A DNA stretch of 64,000 nucleotides from Moduliflexus sp964602655 (GTDB taxonomy: Bacteria; Moduliflexota; Moduliflexia; Moduliflexales; Moduliflexaceae), in NCBI GenBank assembly GCA_964602655.1, contig CAZRSF010000021.1:1-64000 (forward strand). Reading direction: 5' to 3'. Under the pieces are notes generated by a model. It saw only the letters and a program-made list of their open reading frames with translations, ran no database searches and had not been told where the DNA came from. Shown here piece by piece: positions 1 through 7,647 of the stretch. Made by a program: the position numbers and the translations under genes. Position 1 is the stretch's first letter, and each line of letters begins with the position of its first letter.

Positions 1-197
1 AGGGATGCAGGGGGTTTTCCCCTGCGTCCCAGCGGGAGCTTATCAAGTGTCCACACCGCCGCAATCGCGGCGCGGATTTTCTGCTCGAAGAGGGCGATCA
101 GCTTCTTGTTCCCTTCAACAAGGGCTTGTTCTTCTTCGATGTGCGCGACAATACGGCGTTGCGTGTCGAGGTCGGGAAGAGGAATTTTATGTTGCAT
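1..197 (-). pseudogene. Fragment of type I restriction specificity subunit (HsdS C-terminus)
   Basis: The minus-strand frame is open from an ATG at 197 to the left window edge. It begins with a stretch typical of the last coiled-coil of type I S subunits (IPLPDLDTQRRIVAHIEEEQ, then ALVEGNKKLI and a final IRAAIAAVW). In intact HsdS proteins of about 400 residues this block follows the second target-recognition domain. Here nothing of the TRDs precedes it: the frame closes upstream at the stop codon of the regulator gene at 237-239. The tail after AAVWTL runs into a 12-bp hairpin at 2-30 and does not look conserved. I infer a decayed remnant of a restriction-modification locus whose other genes, if any, lie left of the window. 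It could instead be a short hypothetical gene, since its 3' end is not visible. Confidence 0.5.
2..30. repeat. Short inverted repeat (12-bp stem)
   Basis: The arms are gggatgcagggg (2-13) and cccctgcgtccc (19-30), with one mismatch and a 5-nt loop. The element lies in the tail of the hsdS fragment and resembles the other single-copy palindromes of this window. Confidence 0.6.
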
Positions 198-236
198 GAA
201 ATAGCCTGCGCTTCGGGAAGGAATCCAAGAAGCAGA

Positions 237-1643
237 TCACTGTTTGCGACTGAGCGCTATTGATAATCGCTGCACACCAGTTTTAATCTCCTCGAATTGC
301 AGGTTGCCATAACCTAACAAGATTTTCTCCGCATGGCGGCCTTTGACGATGGCGGAACCTTCGACCGTCGAGACCTGCACGCCATGTTCGAGCAGGTCTT
401 CAAGGCGCTGCGCGGTAAATGCGATCCCGTCAAATGCGGCCACCACATACAGTCCCGTTGAATCTCCGCTAATTCTGACACGCTCGCCGAATGCGCGAAT
501 CAATTCTTCAAGCAGCATTTCTCGCTTTGCCCGGTACAGTTTTTTCATTTTGCTCAAATGCCGGTCAAAATGCCCTTCCGTAATAAACGCATTCAATGCC
601 AATTGAGAGACCGATGGGGTCACTAATCCTAACATAGATTTAATTTGACGGCAGCGCTCCGACAACGCATCCGGAACAATGATATAACCAAGCCGTATCG
701 CCGGGCAGAGAATTTCACTGAAACTGCCGACATGCAGGACGCGCTCCGGGTCTAACAGATGCAGCGTGCTGATCGGCGAGCCGTGATGCCGGAACTCGCA
801 GTCGTAATCGTTTTCGATAATGTAGGCGTCGGCGGCTCTGGCATATTCGATCAGCTTGACGCGGCGCTGAATCGGCAGGACGCTGCCGAGCGGAAATTGA
901 TGCGACGGCGTGACGATGATGCCGCTCGTCGGCAGATTCGCCGGAAATTGCTCGACCTGTATGCCTTTTTCGTCAACTGGAATCGGCAAAAAGGGATATT
1001 CAGACATGTTCAAAATGCGGGAACTGCCGATAAACACCGGGTCTTCGATGATAAATGTCCGGCCAGCCCGCGCAACGGCCTGAAAAACGACGGCCAATCC
1101 CTGCGCCGAACCCGACACCACCATAATTTGTTCCGGGCGGCAGCGCATCCCTTTTCTTTTGAGCAAAAATCCGGCTAAGGTGTGGCGCAGTTGCGGCAGA
1201 CCTTCCGGCGGCAAATAATTCAACGCATCTTGCGACGCGTCGAAGCAGGCGTTTCGCAGCAGTTTTGCCCAAATCTGGCGGGGAAACTGCGATAAATCCG
1301 GGACGCCGATCTCAAAATCAATCACGTCCTGAAACGACCGGCGGCGAACCTGCGTTTCTTGTCGCTGCTCGCGCGCGATTTCCTGATATTGTGCAAGCGA
1401 ACTCCCTTCGGCAACATACGTGCCTGAACCTTCCTGACTTTCAAGGAAGCCTTCTGCAATCAATTGCTCGTATGCGTAAATCACGACATTCCGCGAAATC
1501 TGCATCTCCTGCGCGAATTTGCGCGACGAGGGAAGTTTCGTTCCCGGAGGAAGTTCGCGGGAGAGAATCTTCCTGCGCAGTTGTTCGCACACTTGTTTCG
1601 TCAGCGGCATTCCTGACGTTTTATCAATCGAGATCCAAAGCAT
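237..1643 (-). CDS. MocR/PdxR-type transcriptional regulator (GntR wHTH + aminotransferase-like domain)
   Basis: The 468-residue protein has the usual length and order of MocR regulators. A GntR winged helix lies at about residues 8-78 (LPSSRKFAQEMQISRNVV), followed by a linker and a class-I aminotransferase-like domain from about 108. Recognisable PLP-fold marks are TPSHQFPLG (245-253), NDYDCEF (278-284) and RLGY (317-320). The expected PLP lysine lies in a GSFSK-like motif, but here the motif reads GSFSEIL, so residue 310 is Glu (codon GAA on the minus strand). In GabR-type proteins this Lys forms the internal aldimine. The regulator may therefore bind PLP non-covalently, bind another ligand, or no longer sense PLP. 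The gene lies 50 bp downstream of the GYD gene and is probably cotranscribed with it. Family call is firm; target genes are unknown. Confidence 0.9.
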   Translation of the reverse strand: MLWISIDKTSGMPLTKQVCEQLRRKILSRELPPGTKLPSSRKFAQEMQISRNVVIYAYEQLIAEGFLESQEGSGTYVAEGSSLAQYQEIAREQRQETQVRRRSFQDVIDFEIGVPDLSQFPRQIWAKLLRNACFDASQDALNYLPPEGLPQLRHTLAGFLLKRKGMRCRPEQIMVVSGSAQGLAVVFQAVARAGRTFIIEDPVFIGSSRILNMSEYPFLPIPVDEKGIQVEQFPANLPTSGIIVTPSHQFPLGSVLPIQRRVKLIEYARAADAYIIENDYDCEFRHHGSPISTLHLLDPERVLHVGSFSEILCPAIRLGYIIVPDALSERCRQIKSMLGLVTPSVSQLALNAFITEGHFDRHLSKMKKLYRAKREMLLEELIRAFGERVRISGDSTGLYVVAAFDGIAFTAQRLEDLLEHGVQVSTVEGSAIVKGRHAEKILLGYGNLQFEEIKTGVQRLSIALSRKQ

Positions 1644-1693
1644 TGGCGTTTCTCTTTATTTATAATTACTTATAAGAATTCAGTCCTTCAATT

Positions 1694-1981
1694 TCAGAGG
1701 AAACAGGCGAAATCCTGGTCGGAATCGCTGATGGGAATGGCGATCATGGTGTTCGACGAGACGCCGATGAGCCGGTTCAGTTCGATATTCGCTTTCATGG
1801 CGGCCTGTTCGTCAGGGTATTCGGCGATGATCATGGCGTCGTAAGCCCCTAACAATTCATACCCGAAGAGAAATGTGCCGCCGACTCGCTTGATCGCCTC
1901 TTTGACCTCGACGGTACGCCCTGCTCCAAGCCCTTTCACGCCTTCTTCACCATATCGCAGCATCGTGACATACGTTGCCAT
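1694..1981 (-). CDS. GYD-domain protein
   Basis: This 95-residue protein matches the small ferredoxin-like GYD family, which often carries the central motif seen here as FLFGYELLGAYDAMII. Family members are cytosolic, about 90-100 residues long, and of unproven function. It lies immediately upstream of the MocR-type regulator in the same direction, so the two are probably one unit. The first 30 residues (MATYVTMLRYGEEGVKGL) are typical of the family start, which supports the ATG at 1981. No ribosome-binding site stands out. Confidence 0.8.
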   Translation of the reverse strand: MATYVTMLRYGEEGVKGLGAGRTVEVKEAIKRVGGTFLFGYELLGAYDAMIIAEYPDEQAAMKANIELNRLIGVSSNTMIAIPISDSDQDFACFL

Positions 1982-2013
1982 AGTGCCCGCAAACGTAATT
2001 TTTAGGAGCTTTC

Positions 2014-2062
2014 AGGAGTGCCAAAGCTTGCTTTGGCGGTCAAAGCAAGCTTTGACACTCCT
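2014..2062. repeat. Palindrome family A, copy 1
   Basis: The arms start aggagtg and end cactcct. A 14-bp perfect inner stem (caaagcttgctttg / caaagcaagctttg) closes a 5-nt loop. Related copies are at 5968-6017, 20745-20795 and 62290-62339. Confidence 0.8.
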
Positions 2063-2332
2063 AAGAATTCACGTTCCAAAATAGAAATTTCTCAAGAAAT
2101 CATAAAATGTCTCATGTAGAAACAGCCCGTTTATCAATAAAAATGAACGGCATGTCAAGAAAAAAGTTCACGATTCCCGCTCGCAACATGCCGATGCGCG
2201 TCATGCTTTCCCAATATATACCCAGCGCAGTGATAATATTTTTAAAAAAGTGAAAAATTTTATTGCAAAAATTACCCAATATATCATCAATAGTTACTCA
2301 AAAGTCGAGCATTTTTACGAATACTTTGAGCA

Positions 2333-2400
2333 AACTGCACGGATAGGTGTAAGAAAGGATAAAACCCCAATCATCCTTTCTTACACCTATCCGTGTAGTT
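2333..2400. promoter_or_regulatory. Long perfect hairpin in leader of SDR operon
   Basis: The core arms are GGATAGGTGTAAGAAAGGAT (2341-2360) and its exact complement (2373-2392), around a 12-nt loop. Pairing extends outward to 2333 and 2400, with one G-U position in 28 pairs. The hairpin ends 13 nt before the SDR start codon, so as RNA it would lie against the translation start. It could be an operator, an attenuator or a mobile palindrome; I cannot tell which. Confidence 0.7.
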
Positions 2401-2413
2401 CTATCGGAATTTT

Positions 2414-3229
2414 ATGGAATTAGGATTGACCGGGAAAACGGCGATTATTACAGGCGGCGCAGGCGGATTCGGCGCGGCGATTGCCGAGGAATATGCGCGG
2501 GAAGGCGTCAATCTCGTGATCGCGGACATTGCAATCGAGCCTGCCGCGAAATTGGCGGATGCATTGGCGCAGAAATACGGCGTCAAGGCGATTGCCACGC
2601 AGACGAATGTCACGCAGAAAGCGTTGGTGCAGGAGATGGCGGACGCGGCAATTCGCGCCTTTGGGCGGATTGACGTGCTCGTCAATAACGCCGGATTGAT
2701 CAAACGGCGCAACGTGCTGGAGATTGACGACGCCTTCTGGGAACAGATGATGACGATCAATCTGCGCGGCGCGATTTACGCCTCGCAAGCCTGCATCCCG
2801 TACATGATCGATCCGCAGTACGGCGGGCAAAGCTTCGGGCGCATCATTATGATGAGTTCCAGTTCCGCCGACCACGCCAGCGCGGGCATGGCGTTATACA
2901 GCACCACGAAAGTCGGCTTAGAAATGCTTGGACAGGCGATTTCCAAAGAACACGGGCATCAGAACGTGTTCGCGATTTTCCCGCGTTTCGGTATTGCGCC
3001 GACCGCTGGCTGGGATTTCGTCTCGTATGCCAAAAGTCTGAATTTAACATACAATCCGAACGTTCCTGACGATGCAAAGCGCGTGGTCACGGAATATTAT
3101 GCCAAACAATTACCGCTTGGGCGCGTCGGTACGCCGGAAGAAGTCGCCAAGCTTGTCGTGTTATGCAGCGCGTCGGTCATGGATTCCATGATCAATCAAT
3201 CGCTCAACGCCTGGTGGGGGAGAGGATAA
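2414..3229 (+). CDS. SDR-family oxidoreductase (sugar/sugar-phosphate dehydrogenase-like)
   Basis: This 271-residue classical short-chain dehydrogenase has the nucleotide-binding motif TGGAGGFG (13-20), NNAG (91-94), catalytic Ser around 149-151 and the YSTTK motif (Tyr162, Lys166). It should oxidise or reduce an alcohol or ketone with NAD(P). Its stop codon overlaps the start of the next gene (TAATG), and that neighbour resembles L-sorbose-1-phosphate reductase, so a hexitol- or ketose-phosphate substrate is likely. The long insertion before the C-terminus (about residues 200-225) is not typical of FabG. The substrate is inferred from context only. The gene follows a 28-bp hairpin, and only a weak ribosome-binding site is visible. 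Confidence 0.88.
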   Translation: MELGLTGKTAIITGGAGGFGAAIAEEYAREGVNLVIADIAIEPAAKLADALAQKYGVKAIATQTNVTQKALVQEMADAAIRAFGRIDVLVNNAGLIKRRNVLEIDDAFWEQMMTINLRGAIYASQACIPYMIDPQYGGQSFGRIIMMSSSSADHASAGMALYSTTKVGLEMLGQAISKEHGHQNVFAIFPRFGIAPTAGWDFVSYAKSLNLTYNPNVPDDAKRVVTEYYAKQLPLGRVGTPEEVAKLVVLCSASVMDSMINQSLNAWWGRG

Positions 3230-4533
3230 TGAAAACAACCGCATTACGCATTTACGGGGCAGAAGATTTACGTCTGGAAACGTTCGAACTGCCGCCGATC
3301 AAAGAGGATGAAATCCTCGTTCATATCGTGTCCAACAGCATTTGCATGTCATGCCATAAAGCCGCGAAACAGGGGACAAAACACAAACGGATTCCCAAAG
3401 ACATCGCCGAACATCCGACGCTGTTGGGGCATGAATTTTCTGGAAAAATCGTGGAAGTCGGCGCGAAATACAAAGGGCAGTGGGAAGTCGGCCAGTTGTT
3501 CGGCATTCAGCCCGCCACCAATTACCCCGGCGGCCCGGTCGGCGTGTTGTCCGCCCCCGGCTATTCGTACCGCTACATCGGCGGCAACGCGACCTACGCC
3601 ATTATCCCTCGCGACGTATTAGAAATGAATTGTTTGTTGCCATACTCCGGCGACGCCTTTTTCAAAGCCTCATTAGCCGAACCGATGTCGTGCATTATCG
3701 GCGCGATGCGGGCGAATTACCATGTCGCGCCCGGTTCGTATAATCATGAAATGGGCATCGTCGCAGGCGGCAACATGGCGATTTTAGCAGGCTGCGGTCC
3801 GATGGGATTGGGGCTGATTGACTACACATTGCACGGTCCGCGTCAGCCGAAAATGCTGATTGTGACCGATATTGACGACGCCCGCATCAACCGCGTCAAA
3901 GAACTCTATCCGGCGGAACACGCCAAAAACTGCGGCGTGGAGTTGGTCTTTATCAACACGAAAGACGTTGATTTAGCGCAGCGCGTCTCGGAACTGACGA
4001 GCGGAAAAATGGTGGACGACGCCTTCGTCTTCGCGCCGATTCCGGCGGTATTCGAGCAAGGACAGCGCATTCTCGGTTTCGAAGGGACGTTGAATTTCTT
4101 CGCTGGCCCGACCGATACATCGTTATCCGCGAAATTGAATATTTACGACGTGCATTACAATTTTCACAAAGTCATGGGCACATCCGGCGGCAACACCGAA
4201 GACATGCGGATCGCGCTGGAATTGATGTCAACCGGCAAAATCAACCCGGCGGCGATGGTGACGCATATCGGCGGCCTCACGGCGGCGGCGCAGACCACGC
4301 TGCATCTGCCGGAAATTCCTGGCGGGAAAAAGCTGCTCTACACCGAATTCGACATGCCGCTGGTGGCGATTGACGATCTGGAACGGCTCGGCAAGGAAAG
4401 CACCGGCGTATTGGGCGATCTCTATCGCGGCCTCGCGCCGATTGTCGCGCAGCATAAAGGCTTATGGTCAACCGACGCGGAACGCTTCCTGCTTGGTTTC
4501 CGCGACAAATTAGCTTGTTCTGAGTGCTTATAA
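3229..4533 (+). CDS. Zinc-type alcohol dehydrogenase, L-sorbose-1-phosphate reductase (SorE/YggP)-like
   Basis: This 434-residue medium-chain dehydrogenase matches the SorE/YggP branch along its length. Marks include LPPI near residue 21, SICMSCHKAA (37-46), PTLLGHEFSG (63-72), ASLAEPMSCIIGA, the Rossmann motif AGCGPMGLG, NFFAGPTD and MVTHIGGL. Residues Cys39, His68 and Glu69 lie where catalytic-zinc ligands are expected. The family interconverts L-sorbose-1-phosphate and glucitol-6-phosphate with NAD(P)H. The frame is open further upstream, but the ATG at 3229 overlaps the SDR stop codon and gives the family N-terminus. It is the second gene of a three-gene operon. The exact substrate here is unproven, and no phosphotransferase genes are nearby. 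Confidence 0.85.
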   Translation: MKTTALRIYGAEDLRLETFELPPIKEDEILVHIVSNSICMSCHKAAKQGTKHKRIPKDIAEHPTLLGHEFSGKIVEVGAKYKGQWEVGQLFGIQPATNYPGGPVGVLSAPGYSYRYIGGNATYAIIPRDVLEMNCLLPYSGDAFFKASLAEPMSCIIGAMRANYHVAPGSYNHEMGIVAGGNMAILAGCGPMGLGLIDYTLHGPRQPKMLIVTDIDDARINRVKELYPAEHAKNCGVELVFINTKDVDLAQRVSELTSGKMVDDAFVFAPIPAVFEQGQRILGFEGTLNFFAGPTDTSLSAKLNIYDVHYNFHKVMGTSGGNTEDMRIALELMSTGKINPAAMVTHIGGLTAAAQTTLHLPEIPGGKKLLYTEFDMPLVAIDDLERLGKESTGVLGDLYRGLAPIVAQHKGLWSTDAERFLLGFRDKLACSECL

Positions 4534-4547
4534 AAAATGTTCTTCTT

Positions 4548-4645
4548 CCAGAGGTTAAAACCTCTGTCTATACGCCTTCGCCCTTTCAGGGCGGATTTCT
4601 GCCGCGAAGCGGCAACGGAATACAGACAGAGGTTTCAACCTCTGG
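4548..4645. repeat. Y-shaped inverted repeat between operon genes
   Basis: The outer arms (4548-4572 and 4621-4645) pair over 25 positions with two G-U-type mismatches. Each arm is itself palindromic (ccagaggttaaaacctctg). The interior holds two further small hairpins, cgccctttcagggcg and tgccgcgaagcggca. Such a structure could protect or terminate the upstream mRNA, and it lies between the SorE-like and PHP genes. Confidence 0.75.
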
Positions 4646-4668
4646 AATGTTGGGACTGATAAAATATC

Positions 4669-5928
4669 ATGCCTGCTGGAAACACAATTCGAACGATTTT
4701 CGGCGCATTGCCGGATCAGGACACATTACGCCGCAACGCCGATTCCGCGCCCTATGCGAACACCAATCTTCATATCCATCTGCCGCCGAATTTCGGCTCG
4801 ATTGCCAGCGTGGACGAGGCGATCCAGAAAGCCAAACGCGAGCAGATTGCGGTGTTGGGCGCATGCAACTATTACGATTACGCGATTTATACGCCATTTG
4901 CGTTTGCCGCTGCCAAAGCCGGAATTACGCCGGTGTTCGGGATCGAAGTCTTGACGATGGACGACGATTTGCGGCAAAAAAATATCTTGGTGAACGACCC
5001 GAAAAATCCGGGCAAATTTTATATCTGCGGCAAAGGCTTGACGACCTTCGACGCGATTGACGAGGCGACGCTCCCTATCTGGCGGCGCATTCGCGAAGGG
5101 GACACGCAGCGCATCGAAGAAATGATCGCCAAAATCAACGCGATTCCGCTGTTGAAAGAACGCGGCGTCTGCCTGAGTTATCAGGCGATTGCTCGCGAAA
5201 TCGCGACGCTGAAACATGTTGCGGTAGAAACCGTCTTTTTGCAGGAACGCCATTTGGCGCAGGCGGTGCAGCAGGCGCTTTTCGCGAGCGTGCCCGAAAC
5301 AGAGCGCAGCACATTCTTGCAAAAGTTATATCAAACCGACGGCGCGGTCGAAACGCAGGATGTCGTCAAAGCCCAGAACGACATTCGCACGTATCTTTTC
5401 AAACAGGGCAAAGCGGCGTATGCCGACGAACGCTACATCAGCCCGCAAGAAGCGGCGCATTTGATTCTCGGCCTCGGCGGGTACGTGTCGTATCCCATTC
5501 TGATTGACGGCGTGCCGACGATTTCGCCGTTCGAAGCGACGCCGGACGTATTGGCGGAGCATCTGCTTACGCGGCAGATCGGCGCGGCGGAGTTTATCCC
5601 CACCAGAAACGATCCGAACACGCTGACCATGTTTGTAAAACGCCTGCGGGAGTATGCGATTCCCATCGGCGCAGGCACGGAACATAACGATGCAGCCTGG
5701 CTTCCGCTGCTGCCGACGTGCCGCAAAAGCGTGCCGTTGTCCGAGGAATTGCAGAAGATTTTCTACGAAGGCGCGTGTGTGGCGGCGGCGCATCAATACT
5801 TGCGCGCTAAAGACCAGCCCGGTTTCCGCTTCTTCGCGGATAAAGCCGACCGCGAAGCGCAGATTCAACGCTTCCAATCGCTCGGAAGCCTGGTGATTTC
5901 AGCCATCAAACAACGATCTCGATCATAA
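4669..5928 (+). CDS. PHP-domain metal-dependent hydrolase-like protein
   Basis: This 419-residue protein has the layout of the PHP superfamily of metallophosphoesterases. It shows a His-x-His motif near the N-terminus (NLHIHLPP, His35 and His37), a motif-II Glu in FGIEVLT (Glu93) and a late His in GAGTEHND. These residues would bind two or three metals. Sequence between the motifs is long and I do not recognise a subfamily. It is the last gene of the SDR/SorE-like unit, separated by a structured repeat. That context suggests a sugar-phosphate or aldose-linked hydrolase acting in the cytosol, but this is inference. The ATG at 4669 gives a natural N-terminus; the Shine-Dalgarno is weak. Confidence 0.7.
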   Translation: MPAGNTIRTIFGALPDQDTLRRNADSAPYANTNLHIHLPPNFGSIASVDEAIQKAKREQIAVLGACNYYDYAIYTPFAFAAAKAGITPVFGIEVLTMDDDLRQKNILVNDPKNPGKFYICGKGLTTFDAIDEATLPIWRRIREGDTQRIEEMIAKINAIPLLKERGVCLSYQAIAREIATLKHVAVETVFLQERHLAQAVQQALFASVPETERSTFLQKLYQTDGAVETQDVVKAQNDIRTYLFKQGKAAYADERYISPQEAAHLILGLGGYVSYPILIDGVPTISPFEATPDVLAEHLLTRQIGAAEFIPTRNDPNTLTMFVKRLREYAIPIGAGTEHNDAAWLPLLPTCRKSVPLSEELQKIFYEGACVAAAHQYLRAKDQPGFRFFADKADREAQIQRFQSLGSLVISAIKQRSRS

Positions 5929-5967
5929 CAAGCATTTTGTGGGAATAGTGCCATCCTCTGTCTTCTG

Positions 5968-6017
5968 AGGAGTTCGAAAGTGCAGCTTTCGCTGTCAAAG
6001 TTGCGCTTGACACTTCT
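5968..6017. repeat. Palindrome family A, copy 2
   Basis: The sequence runs aggagttcgaaagtgc to cgcttgacacttct, closely matching the copy at 20745-20795. It lies between the PHP gene and the GT39-like gene. Confidence 0.75.
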
Positions 6018-6029
6018 ATCGCGATCTCG

Positions 6030-7571
6030 ATGACAATGAATACGCCAACTCATTCGGGGCAACATGGTATGATTAAGAACATGCTAAAACGACATATTCC
6101 GGTGATTGGGATGATCGCGGTTTCCTGGCTGTTGGCTTCATTCATGCTCACAACAGGGCATGGCTGGGGAGATGATTTCTCCTGCTATATTATGCAGGCA
6201 AAGAGCCTTGTGAACGGGCATATCAATGAATTCTGGGCGCGCAATTCGCTGACGATTGCGCGTTCGGTTCCAGGGCTTGGGCCGACCGCATATCCCTGGG
6301 GATTTCCTCTGCTTCTGGCTCCGATATACTACTTTTTCGGCGTACATCTCCTGGCGTTAAAATGTGTGAACTTTGTCTTTTTTGCCTTGTTCTTTCTGGT
6401 CTTTTTTGCTCTGTTAAAGCGGCGTGTAACGCCTATCGAATCTGCGTTTTTAACGCTCGTTTTCGCCGTTCATCCAGCATTCTTATCCGCGCATGACTAC
6501 ATTCTTTCGGATATTCCGTTTCTCTGCTTTTCGACATTTGCCATTCTGATTCTGGACAAACATATTCTCTCACAGCCATACGCGAGGTGGAGCGGTTGGG
6601 GCTTCGGTCTTGTGGCATTTATGGCGTTCGAAGTTCGTTCGAACGGAATTCTTTTTCTTCCTCTGCTTTTCGTCTGTCAATTTATCGGATTTTTTCGAAC
6701 GAAAACCACGCGGGATAAGTCGAAAAACGACTATATCGCTTCTGCTCTCGTCCCTTATGGAGTATTTTTTGCCGCTTGGTTTCTCTGCTCCAGGTTGTTG
6801 CCTGAAGGTCAATCGTCCTATTTACAGCAGATTGATGGACGCATCATCCTTTCGAATGCGAGATACTACCTCATAGAGGTATTCGCGTCTTTTTTCTCCG
6901 CGCTTCCAGGAGGGAAATTCGTTTACGCACTGCTTCTTTTTTTCTGCCTGATTGGTGTCATCCGCACATTTCGCAAAGAGTATCATTTCGGCGTATATAC
7001 GGGGTTGACGTTGTCGCTTTTGCTGTTATGGCCTGCTCGCGAAGGGATTCGATTGCTATTTCCGATCCTTCCCTTTTTGCTCTATTTCACATTTCAGGGG
7101 ATGAAATTTACGGGCGAGCGGCTTGCCTATCTGTTGCATTGTCCTCAAAGCCGTTTTCTGTCTCATATCGTCTGGATGTGCATGAGCGTTATGTTTTTGC
7201 ATGCGACGTTCCAGCGTATTCAGATAAATCTTCGCAATCATCGCGAAATCGAAGGGCCGTTCGATGCGTCGAGCGCGGCGATGTTTACGATGATCTCAAC
7301 GCATACCGAGCATACAAGCACTATTGGATTTTTCAAACCGCGAGTGTTCAGGATGTTGAGCGATAGAGATGCGTTTACGCTCGTCTCGTGCAGTCAGCTG
7401 CCGCAAGCCGATTATGTTGTCCTGCACAACAGGATGGATGATTATAAACAGATCGCCCCCGCTCAAATTCGCCGCTGCCCTTTAACGGGCATAGATTTAG
7501 GGCTTGCATACGAAAACCGAACCTTTACGGTGTATAAAATCGAAAAGCCGGAAAAGCAAGCTGGACGCTGA
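6030..7571 (+). CDS. GT39-like (ArnT/PMT) polytopic glycosyltransferase
   Basis: This 513-residue membrane protein has roughly ten to twelve hydrophobic segments. An extracytoplasmic GDDF acidic motif sits at the end of the first loop, after TM1 (LTTGHGWGDDFSCYI), as in dolichyl-phosphate-mannose mannosyltransferase and ArnT-like enzymes. These transfer a sugar from a polyprenyl-phosphate carrier to lipid or protein on the outer face of the inner membrane. The C-terminal 110 residues are soluble. Alternative starts at 6036 and 6069 (MIKNMLKRHIP) are possible; the last would place the positive residues directly before TM1. No other glycan genes adjoin it. Acceptor and donor are unknown. Confidence 0.7.
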   Translation: MTMNTPTHSGQHGMIKNMLKRHIPVIGMIAVSWLLASFMLTTGHGWGDDFSCYIMQAKSLVNGHINEFWARNSLTIARSVPGLGPTAYPWGFPLLLAPIYYFFGVHLLALKCVNFVFFALFFLVFFALLKRRVTPIESAFLTLVFAVHPAFLSAHDYILSDIPFLCFSTFAILILDKHILSQPYARWSGWGFGLVAFMAFEVRSNGILFLPLLFVCQFIGFFRTKTTRDKSKNDYIASALVPYGVFFAAWFLCSRLLPEGQSSYLQQIDGRIILSNARYYLIEVFASFFSALPGGKFVYALLLFFCLIGVIRTFRKEYHFGVYTGLTLSLLLLWPAREGIRLLFPILPFLLYFTFQGMKFTGERLAYLLHCPQSRFLSHIVWMCMSVMFLHATFQRIQINLRNHREIEGPFDASSAAMFTMISTHTEHTSTIGFFKPRVFRMLSDRDAFTLVSCSQLPQADYVVLHNRMDDYKQIAPAQIRRCPLTGIDLGLAYENRTFTVYKIEKPEKQAGR

Positions 7572-7605
7572 TTTTTAGATATAGACGGGGTTATGGGAGA
7601 ATAAT

Positions 7606-7632
7606 CCCGTCAGGGTTCGTAACCCTGACGGG
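7606..7632. repeat. Palindrome family B, copy 1
   Basis: The arms CCCGTCAGGGTT and AACCCTGACGGG enclose a 3-nt loop. The element lies between the convergent 3' ends of the GT39-like gene and metE, where it may also stop transcription. No T-tract follows it directly. Confidence 0.85.
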
Positions 7633-7647
7633 GTTGGAAAATATTTT

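Larger units (their letters stand above)
1982..2413. other. Intergenic region with two palindromes and AT-rich stretch
   Basis: This 432-bp divergent spacer separates the GYD/MocR pair from the SDR operon. It contains palindrome family A copy 1 (2014-2062), an AT-rich segment with the word cccaatatat twice (about 2213 and 2275), and a 28-bp hairpin (2333-2400) ending 13 nt before the SDR start codon. No open frame in it looks like a gene. It is the likely control region for the operon to the right. Confidence 0.6.

Noticed and set aside
3163..3228. Upstream start for the SorE-like gene
   Set aside because: The frame is inside the SDR gene; the ATG overlapping the stop codon at 3229 gives the family N-terminus.
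4524..5060. 178-codon frame across the PHP gene start
   Set aside because: It is a shifted frame through the structured repeat and the PHP gene.
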